Assembly (NCBI GenBank): GCA_964512325.1
Contig: CAZEGN010000014.1
Span: 1-34,515, forward strand
Reading direction: 5' to 3'
Length of the DNA stretch: 34,515 bases
Origin: JACQZO01 sp964512325
Lineage (GTDB): Bacteria > Patescibacteriota > Gracilibacteria > RBG-16-42-10
Shown here: piece by piece, positions 18,287 to 26,218 of the stretch
Position numbering within the stretch: position 1 is the stretch's first letter
How the letters are laid out: each line of letters starts with the position of its first letter
Notes under the pieces: generated by a model
Databases searched by the model: none
What the model was told of the DNA's origin: nothing
Seen by the model: only the letters and a program-made list of their open reading frames with translations
Translations under genes and position numbers: made by a program

Positions 18287-19249
18287 CTATTGCTCTAAGG
18301 CTTGTTTTAACCCCTCTCTTCCTAAGTTCATCCAATAATCTACTTCGGGCAATGTATTGCCTTTAATAAACTTTTCTTGGTGTGAGCCAAGAAACTCCAT
18401 TGCTACTCCGCCCAGAGCATATGCATACAGATGCTCTCTTTCGGCTGGAGTTAAAGGGGTGTGCTGATTGTATTCTTCGGCAACGATGTGACAGCGCTCA
18501 CGTAAGGTGGGGCCACCCGCTGAGTCATGCATTAGGTTTGCTGCAATAATAGCTAGTTCTTGTATTCTCGGATACCAATTAGTAACTGAAAAATCAATGA
18601 CATATATTTTGCCATCATTTCCTTTAATAATATTCGCTTTAGTAAAATCGCCATGGACTAGAGCATGAGGTAACTCTGCAACTGGGACCGCTTGATATTG
18701 AGCTACTGCTTGTTCAACTGTGGTCAGGTCAGCAGGAGCAATGAATGCTTTTACTCTTTCTACCATTGCTGCAATATTTGGAATTGCCCAAGAGTCAAAG
18801 AGATAGGGCGGTTTATAATTTATGCGATTTATTTTTGCTGCCTCTTCAATAATTGCTGCTCGTTCCTGGCTATTAGGAGCTCGGTCCATCGCAAAAAAAG
18901 TATCACCCTCAATAAATTCCATGAGCACTAACGTCAGTCCACTGTTAGTGAAAATAACATCGTCTGTATTGGTATGAAGTAATCTAGGATGATGTACGCC
19001 AGCAGCCAATACTGTCAGCATAATCTCTTTATATCTTTGGATATCTGCTGCAGTACGTGTCTTTGCAAAAATCTTTGCTAGAAATTTGCCCTTGTCTGTA
19101 TTTATTGCCACATTACAGTCTTCAAAGCCCACATCAACTGTTGAAAAGTTTTGTAATCGTCCAATATTATAGGCAGCGCATAGTTTTATAATGACTGACT
19201 CAAGATCATTTTGATGCTCAATTCTATCAATCGCCTGAAACTGATCCAT
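18287..19249 (-). CDS. APH/homoserine kinase II-type phosphotransferase
   Basis: The 320-aa protein belongs to the aminoglycoside-phosphotransferase-like kinase family (PF01636-type). Visible elements are the nucleotide-binding N-lobe with DKGKFLAKIFAK, the hinge LVLMEFIEGDTFF, the catalytic loop VHGDFTKANIIKGNDG with its Brenner motif HGDxxxxNI, and the metal-binding VIDFS. The length and spacing resemble homoserine kinase type II (ThrB2) and choline/fructosamine kinases. The substrate is not determinable, and no threonine pathway genes are nearby. It is probably monocistronic and divergent from the ASCH gene. Confidence 0.85.
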   Translation of the reverse strand: MDQFQAIDRIEHQNDLESVIIKLCAAYNIGRLQNFSTVDVGFEDCNVAINTDKGKFLAKIFAKTRTAADIQRYKEIMLTVLAAGVHHPRLLHTNTDDVIFTNSGLTLVLMEFIEGDTFFAMDRAPNSQERAAIIEEAAKINRINYKPPYLFDSWAIPNIAAMVERVKAFIAPADLTTVEQAVAQYQAVPVAELPHALVHGDFTKANIIKGNDGKIYVIDFSVTNWYPRIQELAIIAANLMHDSAGGPTLRERCHIVAEEYNQHTPLTPAEREHLYAYALGGVAMEFLGSHQEKFIKGNTLPEVDYWMNLGREGLKQALEQ

Positions 19250-19401
19250 ACGAAATATTTACTGTATGCAACATAGCACACTTTTATTTCTTACTGATAT
19301 GGCCCTATTACAAAGAGGAGGTGTCGCTATCTTTTAAGATACCAGGTAATGAGTTATAACTAATTTAGTTGTAATTTCTTGGAGATAACCGTTTTTATTG
19401 T

Positions 19402-19779
19402 ATGGAGCATCAGATGTCGATTTATCATGCTGGCTTTGATTGCATTGTTTCAGGCAAACAAAGAATCGAGGTGCGAGTGAATGATGCAAAACGCCAGCAA
19501 GTTAAAGTAGGCGATAGGCTGATGTTAACCAGAAAACCTGAGGTGGATCAAACCTTAGAGCTAGAGGTTGTGGGTTTGTCATATTTCAGAACATTTAAAG
19601 ACTTATTCGAGTCTATACCGCCAGAAGTATTTGGTTGGCCAGCTGCGATCAAAGTTGAAGAGCAAGTTCGGCGAATGCATGAGTTTTGTTCTGCCGCAGA
19701 GGAGGAAAGGTTCGGCGTAGTAGTTATCCATATTAGATTGATTGCGAGAAAGGTTTTAGCAAAACAGCACCCTGAGTAA
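19402..19779 (+). CDS. ASCH-domain protein
   Basis: The 125-aa protein matches the ASCH family along its length. It has an N-terminal MSIYHAGFDCIVSGKQRIEV, then RVNDAKRQQVKVGDRLMLTR (the conserved ExRxxDxxRxxxxxGD pattern), then LEVVGLSYFRTFKDLFE and a C-terminal EEERFGVVVIHIRLI. ASCH domains have a PUA-like beta-barrel and are thought to bind RNA or modified nucleosides; some members are amidohydrolases or nucleases. Residue 5 (19414) is an alternative start. It lies 13 bases upstream of the next gene on the same strand and probably shares its transcript. Confidence 0.85.
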   Translation: MEHQMSIYHAGFDCIVSGKQRIEVRVNDAKRQQVKVGDRLMLTRKPEVDQTLELEVVGLSYFRTFKDLFESIPPEVFGWPAAIKVEEQVRRMHEFCSAAEEERFGVVVIHIRLIARKVLAKQHPE

Positions 19780-19792
19780 ATAAAACTTTTCT

Positions 19793-20548
19793 ATGAAAGA
19801 AGATGTGCTCATCCACCAATGCCGTGAGCTTATTGCAGCCTATAAAAATGGTTTATTAGGCGCATGTGTAATGCCCGAAGAGAGCTCACCTGATTTTGCC
19901 GCAGATGAGCAGGAGCTGCGTATTGCTTATTTCACCTTACCAATGGCACTGAATTATCAGAGAGATAGTTATAAGCTGTGGGAAGCGGCGTTAAAAACTT
20001 ATAATGATCCTGACACAAAAGAAGTATTTGTAGTTGCGGCAGCTGCTACTTTGCCTGTCGATATACTTCAAAGGAAGCTAACACACTACAAAGTCGCTTT
20101 GCAGCCGAATAAGCATACGCATACTTGGAGCACAATTTGTAGAACGGTAAATGATCATTGGGGCTCATTCTCAGCCATGCTCACAGCTTGTGATAATGAC
20201 TTTCTTCTATTGCGAGATCTTGTGCAAGGGAAAATGAAGAAAGGCTTTCCTTACCTTTCCGGTCCCAAAATTTTTAACTATTGGAGCTGTGTCTTGAACA
20301 CATATGCCCAGGTGGCATTAAAAAATCGGCAGTATATAGACATTGCTCCTGATACGCATGTGATTCAGTGCTCGGTAAAACTCGGGGTGTTGTCTCAATC
20401 TGATGCAGATACCTGGTCACGAGAAAAAATATCAGCACGGTGGCGAGAATTGCTTGCGGGTAGTGGTATAGACCCAATAGATTTGCATTCACCCTTATGG
20501 TTCTGGAGCCGAGGGGGCTTTCAATATGCATTGCACCTAAAGAGCTGA
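19793..20548 (+). CDS. Uncharacterised protein, possibly HhH-GPD-like
   Basis: This 251-aa soluble helical protein is not firmly recognised. The segment LSGPKIFNYWSCVLNTYAQV followed by IAPDTHVIQCSVKLGVLS recalls the helix-hairpin-helix base-excision glycosylase superfamily (HhH-GPD). There a Gly-Pro-Lys hairpin precedes a (V/P)DTHVxR..RLGL motif that includes the catalytic Asp. The Cys residues of an endonuclease III iron-sulfur loop are not evident, and the catalytic Lys is uncertain. It follows the ASCH gene by 13 bases, so a joint role in nucleic acid or nucleoside metabolism is plausible but inferred. Confidence 0.65.
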   Translation: MKEDVLIHQCRELIAAYKNGLLGACVMPEESSPDFAADEQELRIAYFTLPMALNYQRDSYKLWEAALKTYNDPDTKEVFVVAAAATLPVDILQRKLTHYKVALQPNKHTHTWSTICRTVNDHWGSFSAMLTACDNDFLLLRDLVQGKMKKGFPYLSGPKIFNYWSCVLNTYAQVALKNRQYIDIAPDTHVIQCSVKLGVLSQSDADTWSREKISARWRELLAGSGIDPIDLHSPLWFWSRGGFQYALHLKS

Positions 20549-20640
20549 TCTTTGAATCATCTTCAAAGTGGCCAAACACTCGTGGTGATTGGAAAAAGCT
20601 AGAACAAGATAAGGCTCTAGTTGGGTAAGTCTGGTGACTA

Positions 20641-21171
20641 CTATTGTCCGTTCCCTGCCTTTGTAGGCATAAAGAGATGTGGGCTGAGAACTCTTTCAGC
20701 GCGTTGTCTGGTTATTCTCCGAGTAAGCTTGCCCATCTCATCAAAAATAATAGTCTCAATGGCAAGAGGATCAGCAGCTGTAATGCCATGCAAGCTAAAA
20801 TGGCCTGGCACTGTGTGGCCCGTCTCAGGGATTGTGTCGGGAATTTTGGCCGTTGCGATTTTGAATGAACTCACCAAGTGCGCTTCTTTTGAACCTCTTG
20901 GGGTAAAGTGAATGCTCACTTCAACGTAACCAAATTTTAGATCTTTTTGCATGACAGCATCAAATTCATCTGGCCGAGGAGTAACATGAAAAACACTACT
21001 GTCCAGGCTGTTATTCAAATTTGCTACTGTCTGAGAGATGCCATCATATACTGCTCGAGGATTAAGCGGCAGATCTAGGTCAGCTTCATTTCTTTCAATC
21101 GGCATATCTGTTGATGCAATTGAGCTTAAGCGAACATATTCTCCTAGATCTTTGATTTTAAAGCTGTCCAT
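20641..21171 (-). CDS. Uncharacterised 176-aa protein
   Basis: No family is recognised. The protein is soluble with mixed helix and strand, including a strand pair FGYVEVSIHFTPRGSKEAHL and a basic helix KLTRRITRQRAERVLSPHLF near the C-terminus that could contact nucleic acid or a partner. No signal peptide is seen. It is convergent with the possible HhH-GPD-like gene and 83 bases upstream of the prenyl-synthase-like gene on the same strand. Confidence 0.65.
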   Translation of the reverse strand: MDSFKIKDLGEYVRLSSIASTDMPIERNEADLDLPLNPRAVYDGISQTVANLNNSLDSSVFHVTPRPDEFDAVMQKDLKFGYVEVSIHFTPRGSKEAHLVSSFKIATAKIPDTIPETGHTVPGHFSLHGITAADPLAIETIIFDEMGKLTRRITRQRAERVLSPHLFMPTKAGNGQ

Positions 21172-21253
21172 AATAATTTAAGTAAGGAGCTCGATTTACC
21201 ATAAAACCGATGCAAGTCTATATACTGAGTGAATGAAGCCTGCGGGGTAATGC

Positions 21254-21994
21254 TTATATGACGCCAATGCCGCTTCTTTTTAGTAAATGATCAATTCTTG
21301 AGAATAAATCTGGCAATCTTTTGCCTGAATAATAGCGTTGAAAAAGCAATTTTGTTCTTGTGGCTTCTCTTACTATGCGTTCGCTAGCTTCGATTCCATT
21401 CATAAAGTGCATCATGGTAGTAATGCCGCTTTGTCTATCGGCGTGTTGATCCACATAGTCATCGCATATCTGTACGAGGTAACCCAGCTGTCGATAGCAA
21501 GATTGCTGTTCTATACTCAGCCGCGGATTGATTTGCAAGGCAAGCAATAAAATTGCACAGCCACCTTTTTCTCGAGTGATACCGACAACTTCCGAATACG
21601 ATGGGTTGGGTTCTCGCTGCAGAATTGATCTCTCCTGGGCACGCGCTAAGCTAATCAGTCCATCGCGCGCTGCCATAGTAGCTACTCCATCCACCAAATG
21701 AAATGCTTGAGATAATTGAGCAGGGATAAGGTCATAATCACCACTGACGAGTGCATTCTTGATTGTAGCAGCATGTGTATATGCCTGCGCTACCGGTGCT
21801 GCATCATAGACTTCATCAAAAATATGCATAGATGCGCCCGCTGTGGCGGCAAACACTTGTGCATTTCCTGTTAATCCTATGCCTTCAAGGCTCGCGATGA
21901 GTTCCAAAGCATTGTGCATGGCAAGGGCCTTCTCAGGTGAAGTTCCCAGCTGCGTAGCCACACTAGTGCATATCTCATGAGCTGTAATTTTCAT
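21254..21994 (-). CDS. Divergent class I prenyl-synthase-fold protein
   Basis: The 246-aa all-helical protein has the second aspartate-rich motif of trans-isoprenyl diphosphate synthases, QICDDYVDQHADRQSGITTM (DDxxD plus the downstream D and G). It also has a TREKGGCAILLLAL segment like the helix preceding it. The first aspartate-rich motif appears only as ASMHIFDEVYDAAP, with DExxD in place of DDxxD. The protein is shorter than normal synthases (about 300 aa). It may be a prenyl transferase with unusual specificity or a degenerate relative. It could act in isoprenoid, quinone or lipid-carrier metabolism. No partner gene is nearby. Confidence 0.7.
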   Translation of the reverse strand: MKITAHEICTSVATQLGTSPEKALAMHNALELIASLEGIGLTGNAQVFAATAGASMHIFDEVYDAAPVAQAYTHAATIKNALVSGDYDLIPAQLSQAFHLVDGVATMAARDGLISLARAQERSILQREPNPSYSEVVGITREKGGCAILLLALQINPRLSIEQQSCYRQLGYLVQICDDYVDQHADRQSGITTMMHFMNGIEASERIVREATRTKLLFQRYYSGKRLPDLFSRIDHLLKRSGIGVI

Positions 21995-22148
21995 TAGCTA
22001 AATTTACGACGTAGTATCATACAATAGAGATGTTCTGTGTCAATTAAAGTGGAAGAATTGGTTGAATAAGGGCAAAGAAGTCTCTGTATAGAGAGGGTGC
22101 GGTACGGTACATGCAGGAAGAGCTAGGATTTCGAGGCAGAATGTATGG

Positions 22149-22730
22149 CTACTTTAGTGCAGCAGCAACAAGTTCTGGAAATTGCTCTGTTCCCATATCA
22201 TGTAACGTGTAGTGTCCTCTTCCTGCTAAATGAATAACCTCTCCGCCGAGTGCTTGATGAAACATAGCAAGACCTTCTTTCCCCTCGTCCTCTTCGTTAT
22301 CAGCTGTGAACATGATAATACTCTGTACTCTATTAGAAATGCTGGCATCAATCGGATAGGTATAAAAGGCTATTTTCACGGGATCACTTTCTTTAGAGAT
22401 TTTCCAGGGAGCCACAAGAATAAGCTTTTTTATGGATCTTTTTGTTTCTCCTAACCAGCGAACTAGAAAAGCACATCCACAACTGTGACCAATAAGGATT
22501 GTATTTTCTGAAATAGGTAGTTGTGCAAAGGCTTTTTTGAACTCATCATACTTAGGACTCCAAGGATTCGGCATCAAGGGCGTCTCAGTAGGAATCCCGA
22601 GAGCTGTGAGTTTTTGTTTCGTCCATGGAATCCAGTGCTTGTCATAGGTTCTGGTTTCAGGACTCATGTTTTTTTCTTTATCGGAAGGACAACCATGAAT
22701 GATGATGCAGTTGCTGGAACTTTTTTGCAT
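22149..22730 (-). CDS. RBBP9/YdeN-type alpha/beta serine hydrolase
   Basis: The 193-aa protein shows the compact alpha/beta-hydrolase fold of the RBBP9/YdeN family. The first strand IIIHGCPSDKEKN carries the oxyanion HG motif, ILIGHSCGCAFLVRWL has the nucleophile Ser in GHSCG, and the end has AGRGHYTL with the catalytic His. The acid is probably in the FTADNEEDE region, where family members carry DP/DN. It should cleave small esters or peptides; the substrate is unknown. Its ATG is 13 bases from a module tail at 22744, so it is the first gene bordering the repeat array. Confidence 0.85.
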   Translation of the reverse strand: MQKSSSNCIIIHGCPSDKEKNMSPETRTYDKHWIPWTKQKLTALGIPTETPLMPNPWSPKYDEFKKAFAQLPISENTILIGHSCGCAFLVRWLGETKRSIKKLILVAPWKISKESDPVKIAFYTYPIDASISNRVQSIIMFTADNEEDEGKEGLAMFHQALGGEVIHLAGRGHYTLHDMGTEQFPELVAAALK

Positions 22731-22743
22731 AAGACGCCTGTTA

Positions 22744-22770
22744 TTTAGAGTGGGCGAGGAGGTAGAACTA
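22744..22770 (+). repeat. Array tail 1 (tail only, no small ORF)
   Basis: Conserved tail ending GCGAGGAGGTAGAACTA. The small ORF that normally precedes it is missing, and the hydrolase gene begins instead. This is the left edge of the repeat array. Confidence 0.8.
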
Positions 22771-22780
22771 TAGACTTAAG

Positions 22781-23365
22781 CTATTTTTTAAAAAGAATGA
22801 ACGCAGTACCATATTTTACTGGAATACTTTTGTAAGTTATGCCTAATTCTTCTAACTTGCTCTTCCATTTGTCCAATGGTACTGAGAATAATCCGTTAGG
22901 AAGGTGGGGACTTTTAGTTTCATAATCCACCTTATCGAGTAGATGGATAGCTAAGCCTCCAGTTTTTAAAACATGAAAAGAGTTCTGTATTAAATCCCAT
23001 TGTTTCTCAGTCTCAATGAATCTTAAAAGAACATGAGCAAATGTAATATCATATGGGCCATCAGGTATTGGAAGGGTGCAGTCATGTTGTAGTATGTGGT
23101 GCTCTGCCTGAAGATGATCAATAGTAATATCCATTGTAGTGATCTCTAAAGGTTTGCTTAAAAAACCTTCAAAAAGCATTTTATGGGCATGAACGAATCT
23201 TTTATCACCGCACCCCATAACAGCAATTTTTATAATGTCGCTATTTGTTTTTAATTCTACTTCAGCGAAAATCTGCTTCAATTCTTCCTCTTTTTCATTT
23301 ATCCTGTTCTGAATTTCACTGTCAGATTGATTAATGTATTTTTTATGGTAGGCAGTCAAAGACAT
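22781..23365 (-). CDS. Class I SAM-dependent methyltransferase
   Basis: The 194-aa protein has the methyltransferase Rossmann pattern: IIKIAVMGCGDKRFVHA as motif I (GCGD), ITTMDITIDHL as the acidic end of strand 2, HDCTLPIPDGPYDITFAHVL as motifs III-IV, and HVLKTGGLAIHLLDK as the post-motif strand. The substrate is unknown. It is a paralogue of the gene at 24873, sharing the same order and spacing including the DKR after motif I. It is the first cargo gene of the array, its stop 10 bases from tail 1. Confidence 0.8.
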   Translation of the reverse strand: MSLTAYHKKYINQSDSEIQNRINEKEEELKQIFAEVELKTNSDIIKIAVMGCGDKRFVHAHKMLFEGFLSKPLEITTMDITIDHLQAEHHILQHDCTLPIPDGPYDITFAHVLLRFIETEKQWDLIQNSFHVLKTGGLAIHLLDKVDYETKSPHLPNGLFSVPLDKWKSKLEELGITYKSIPVKYGTAFILFKK

Positions 23366-23441
23366 TAAAGTTGAAATTAATTTTCACAATTGTAACTTAT
23401 CATTACTACTGTACTGAAAGTACTATGCAGATCAATATAAG

Positions 23442-23610
23442 TATGCTGTGGTACTTACACTGGTTTTGTTTTGCCGCTTGCTATAGCCAAACGTTTTTTT
23501 ATGCTAGAACATGGTGGCTGTTGTAGAGGAGGGAAGAGTATAGTAAAGCAAGCGCAAGTCCTCTTTTTATTCTTGGTTGCTCTTTAGACGGGAACAGGGA
23601 GTGAACTATA
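23442..23610 (+). pseudogene. Degenerate array module (broken small ORF plus decayed tail)
   Basis: The small-ORF core is recognisable as YTGFVLPLAIAKR from about 23457, then a frameshift near 23495 and a premature TAG at 23523. The sequence continues with RRE in the shifted frame. The tail at 23582-23610 is decayed (TTTAGACGGG, later GAACTATA). This is the oldest-looking copy. Confidence 0.7.
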
Positions 23611-23641
23611 TTCTGGTAGACATTAACTATAATATATATGA

Positions 23642-24553
23642 CTACTTAAGTGATGTTACTGAGTGTATCTCCTCCGGAGTACCACCATATGGTTGCGATT
23701 TGCATAAAAGCACTGCCGCTTTTTCTATAATATTACACTTGCTAACGCCTCCGTATCTGTTCATTGCTAACTCAATATCATATGCTTTAGCAATGATATT
23801 ATTTTGTTTAATTAATATAGCTTTAAAGGTACATCCTGCTGAGACACATTGGTGGCCACCCTGAGGACCATAATCGTGAATCTCTGATAATTTTAATAAA
23901 TCTAAGCCTGGATGCTCATCAGTTGGGACCCATGCACCATTGAGGCTATATACAGTATTAGACATTGTTTGCAATGAATTTAACGAAGAAAACTCTGCAA
24001 GAAAAGTTTTAGTATGTGCAAAATTATCGCCGTTATCCAAGTTTGTATACCAAGTAATTAAAAACTTGTCTGCATGCTGGGTAACACGAGTATCAGTACC
24101 ATCGAAAAAGCCTTTTAAATGGAGTACACACTCGTGGTCTGTACAAACTTTTTTAAAATCTTTAACATTTGATAAACGATTGCTCATTGCTGTTTGGAGT
24201 GAAACGGGTGACTCATTTTGCCACCGAAATTCTTCGTTGTAGTTTTGAGCAACGGCATTAGCTATTTCATTTTTATACTGAACACTATCCTCAGCTCTTG
24301 AGCTACGAGATAAATCAGCTAAGCTCGTGCTATTAAGAATAGCATCTACTGTTTGAGCTGTAGGATTTGTACTGGAACTACTGATCACTTGCTGGTTAGT
24401 GATGCGTTGATGTGTCTGGGATGTAGGTGTTGTACTTACATAGGATATAGTTGGGTCTGGATTACGTGAATTCTGAAATGAACACGCAGACAGAGATACG
24501 ATTAAAACAATGCTACTAATTTTAAGTACAGCATATTTCATAGAGAATTTCAT
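23642..24553 (-). CDS. Secreted lipoprotein of unknown function
   Basis: The 303-aa protein begins with a basic, hydrophobic signal sequence and the lipobox LSACSF (Cys at about residue 24), so it should be lipid-anchored outside the cytoplasmic membrane. A Thr/Ser/Gln-rich linker of about 50 residues follows. The C-terminal domain has at least six Cys (VCTDHECVL, HQCVSAGCTF, SKCNI, LLCKS) that could form disulfides. No family is recognised. Residue 5 is an alternative start. It occupies one interval of the repeat array. Confidence 0.75.
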   Translation of the reverse strand: MKFSMKYAVLKISSIVLIVSLSACSFQNSRNPDPTISYVSTTPTSQTHQRITNQQVISSSSTNPTAQTVDAILNSTSLADLSRSSRAEDSVQYKNEIANAVAQNYNEEFRWQNESPVSLQTAMSNRLSNVKDFKKVCTDHECVLHLKGFFDGTDTRVTQHADKFLITWYTNLDNGDNFAHTKTFLAEFSSLNSLQTMSNTVYSLNGAWVPTDEHPGLDLLKLSEIHDYGPQGGHQCVSAGCTFKAILIKQNNIIAKAYDIELAMNRYGGVSKCNIIEKAAVLLCKSQPYGGTPEEIHSVTSLK

Positions 24554-24613
24554 GATAAAATTACATCGAATAGCTAGATTTTACACCGTTACGCTGTGCT
24601 CACCAAGTTAAGT

Positions 24614-24768
24614 GAGACTGTGGCTTTTGGTAGCCATTAAGGGATGATGAAGAAGCTGGTAGTGGTTTCACTTCTTTCATTTTACCTTTTACAGTAGCCA
24701 GGAGGGTATTTCTTCATACTCAGACTTGGAGACCGTTATGGAGAAGGGAAAGTATAATAAATGACTAA
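24614..24768 (+). pseudogene. Array module small ORF with a +1 insertion near its 5' end
   Basis: From 24643 the frame reads DDEEAGSGFTSFILPFTVAR and then VFLHTQTWRPLWRRES before a stop at 24766. Upstream homology (LLVAIK) is in another frame because of an extra G in the GGG at 24641-24643. No in-frame start codon is present. The core is otherwise intact and differs from other copies largely at third codon positions. Confidence 0.75.
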
Positions 24769-24796
24769 TCAGTGCTTTCATAATTACTAATTAGTC

Positions 24797-24822
24797 ATTA
24801 GAGGAGGCTAGGAGGTAGAACT
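24797..24822 (+). repeat. Array tail 3
   Basis: Conserved tail ATTAGAGGAGGC followed by TAGGAGGTAGAACT, 28 bases after the small-ORF stop. Confidence 0.85.
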
Positions 24823-24834
24823 TACTTTTCTATT

Positions 24835-24840
24835 TATAAT
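24835..24840 (+). promoter_or_regulatory. -10 element just inside a cassette
   Basis: A perfect TATAAT lies 12 bases after tail 3 and 32 bases before the ATG at 24873. A similar arrangement occurs at 27329. No consensus -35 is seen; the tail occupies that position. Confidence 0.45.
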
Positions 24841-24872
24841 AAAAGAGCTATAAATAGGCCAATAAGAATTGT

Positions 24873-25496
24873 ATGTTGTCTCAGGAAATATTAGCTGCTC
24901 ATTACGCTGAATATGCTGCTCAATCAGATGAATGGGTAGCTAACATGAAAACAACAAAGCACTCGATTGTCAGTTATGTACTAAAGGCTGCTGGATTTCA
25001 TTCTGATAAAGACAAACTTAGTATTGCTGTTCTTGGTGCTTCTGACAAAAGATACATCCCTATTCATGAAAGAGTATTTGCGGAAAGCACGAAGAAGGAA
25101 ATTGCTTTGATTACATTTGACCTAGATCCAAAACATCTGGGCGGTGCATCAACTAATGTCATCCTGCACGATGTTACCCAACCGTTTCCAGGTGAACTTT
25201 TTGATATTGTTTTTAGTCATGAATTGATGAAGTTCCTAACTGCTGAAGAACAACTGAAAACTATAGTGAATTCATACCAAGCATTATGTCAGGGAGGCAT
25301 AGCCATGCATATTATTCATGAGCCTTCAATTCAAGGGACTCAAGAACTGCGTTCATGGCAGCATCGAGTGGATCCTGACACTCTTCTGCGGCAGCTAAAA
25401 GAACGACAGATTCCAGTACAGAAACTTGTATTTGAAAGTGAAAGTAACGTTGAGTGGCTTAGAAAGACTACGGTGCTATTGTTGTCGAGAAACTAG
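24873..25496 (+). CDS. Methyltransferase-like protein, motif I altered
   Basis: The 207-aa protein is a paralogue of the 22781 methyltransferase. Matching segments are LSIAVLGASDKRYIPIHERV (motif I region), LITFDLDPKHL, LHDVTQPFPGELFDIVFSHE and ALCQGGIAMHIIHE. Motif I reads GASDKR instead of GCGDKR, so SAM binding may be weakened or lost. The substrate is unknown. Its TAG stop lies in the left-end sequence TAGTTCTGTCTC of the following module, so gene and module abut exactly. Confidence 0.7.
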   Translation: MLSQEILAAHYAEYAAQSDEWVANMKTTKHSIVSYVLKAAGFHSDKDKLSIAVLGASDKRYIPIHERVFAESTKKEIALITFDLDPKHLGGASTNVILHDVTQPFPGELFDIVFSHELMKFLTAEEQLKTIVNSYQALCQGGIAMHIIHEPSIQGTQELRSWQHRVDPDTLLRQLKERQIPVQKLVFESESNVEWLRKTTVLLLSRN

Positions 25497-25546
25497 TTCT
25501 GTCTCTGCTGGAGGCCATTGTCGAAAATGGTGGAAAACCAGGTAGT
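25496..25546 (+). pseudogene. 5' remnant of an array small ORF, interrupted by an S23 element
   Basis: The frame reads VLSLLEAIVENGGKPGS, homologous to SLLQAIIKDGEEAGG in the module at 28204, then runs into the S23 element. Its last 18 bases are duplicated imperfectly on the other side of the element at 26070. Confidence 0.7.
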
Positions 25547-25565
25547 TTTGAGCTAATAAATTAAA

Positions 25566-25907
25566 TCATGCTTTAATAAGTCCAGAAAGCATTTTGCTTA
25601 TTTCAGTTAAACCAGAATACAGTTCAGCATATATATCAGGAGCAATAGTTTGTAGGTTCTTGAGTGTTTGGATAATGGCAACGCATTCATGTACAGATCC
25701 GCGAGCAATCAGATAAAAGTGCCTTTTCTCTCCCGCTGCATGACGTCCACTCCCTTCCGCAATATTTAAGCTAATGCTCAACGCTGCCCGATTGAGTTGA
25801 TCTTTCACGGTATAATCAATGTAGGGCTGTTTCAGGATCTTAATAACAACATGCTTATAAAACTCTTGCGCCTTGATATACACCGGAAACTGTTCAAAAG
25901 AAAACAT
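25566..25907 (-). CDS. Four-helix-bundle S23-family protein
   Basis: The 113-aa protein has the family core LNRAALSISLNIAEGSGRHA followed by EKRHFYLIARGSVHECVAII. It begins MFSFEQFPVYIKAQEFY and ends in a hydrophobic helix (SKMLSGLIKA). It is close to the S23 protein at 30512 (about 70% identical by eye, identical over long stretches) and distant from the one at 113. Family members form pentameric four-helix-bundle assemblies in known structures and may bind nucleic acid. The gene runs opposite to the small ORF that its element interrupts. Confidence 0.85.
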   Translation of the reverse strand: MFSFEQFPVYIKAQEFYKHVVIKILKQPYIDYTVKDQLNRAALSISLNIAEGSGRHAAGEKRHFYLIARGSVHECVAIIQTLKNLQTIAPDIYAELYSGLTEISKMLSGLIKA

Positions 25908-25962
25908 AAAGAAAGGTAAGTAAGATGTATTTTACCCACTTAATTATGAAATTATTGAGCGA

Positions 25963-26050
25963 CTTATCCTTATCCTAATACTTGTCCTTCGAGCACGAAA
26001 AATAGCCTTTCGAAGCAATAAGGCTTAAGGAGGTTAAGGATGAGGATAAG
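25963..26050 (+). promoter_or_regulatory. Long hairpin covering the start codon of a small ORF
   Basis: CTTATCCTTATCCT (25963-25976) pairs with AGGATGAGGATAAG (26037-26050), 13 of 14 positions canonical and one T-G. Inner stems (TAGCCTT/AAGGCTT type) fill the gap. The Shine-Dalgarno AAGGAGG (26027-26033) lies within the folded region and the ATG (26040) within the right arm, so translation could be controlled by RNA folding. Control is inferred. Confidence 0.6.
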
Positions 26051-26195
26051 ACGAGCACAAGTGCTCGTTGGTGGAGAACCCGGTAGTGGTTACACCTTGT
26101 TCATTCTACCGCTTACCATAGGGAAACAGGTTTTTCTTCATGGCAAAACATGGAGGCCGTTGTGGAGGAGGGAGAGTGTGGTGAAAGAAGTCTGA
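26040..26195 (+). CDS. Array small protein (51 aa), complete copy
   Basis: The ATG at 26040 has a strong Shine-Dalgarno AAGGAGG with a 6-base spacer, rare in this window. The first 10 residues (MRIRRAQVLV) come from the S23 element. The rest (GGEPGSGYTLFILPLTIGKQ, then VFLHGKTWRPLWRRES, then VVKEV) is the module's conserved peptide. The protein is basic, with a hydrophobic strand or helix and a Trp/Arg-rich WRPLWRRE segment. No known family is recognised, and function is unknown. Compared with other copies it changes mainly by synonymous or conservative codons. Confidence 0.7.
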   Translation: MRIRRAQVLVGGEPGSGYTLFILPLTIGKQVFLHGKTWRPLWRRESVVKEV

Positions 26196-26218
26196 GCCTT
26201 TCTTTTGGGCACAATAGC

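Larger units (their letters stand above)
25547..26069 (-). mobile_element. S23 element inserted in an array module (copy B)
   Basis: A 523-bp block holds one S23 gene (-) and a long hairpin region, and ends with the palindrome ACGAGCACAAGTGCTCGT (26051-26068). It is bounded by GGTGGAAAACCAGGTAGT (25529-25546) and GGTGGAGAACCCGGTAGT (26070-26087), which match at 16 of 18 bases. The layout matches copy C at 30510. Target duplication by insertion is an inference. Confidence 0.65.

Noticed and set aside
23577..23864. Plus-strand ORF of 95 aa
   Set aside because: It overlaps the lipoprotein gene antisense and a degenerate module, with no protein-like features.
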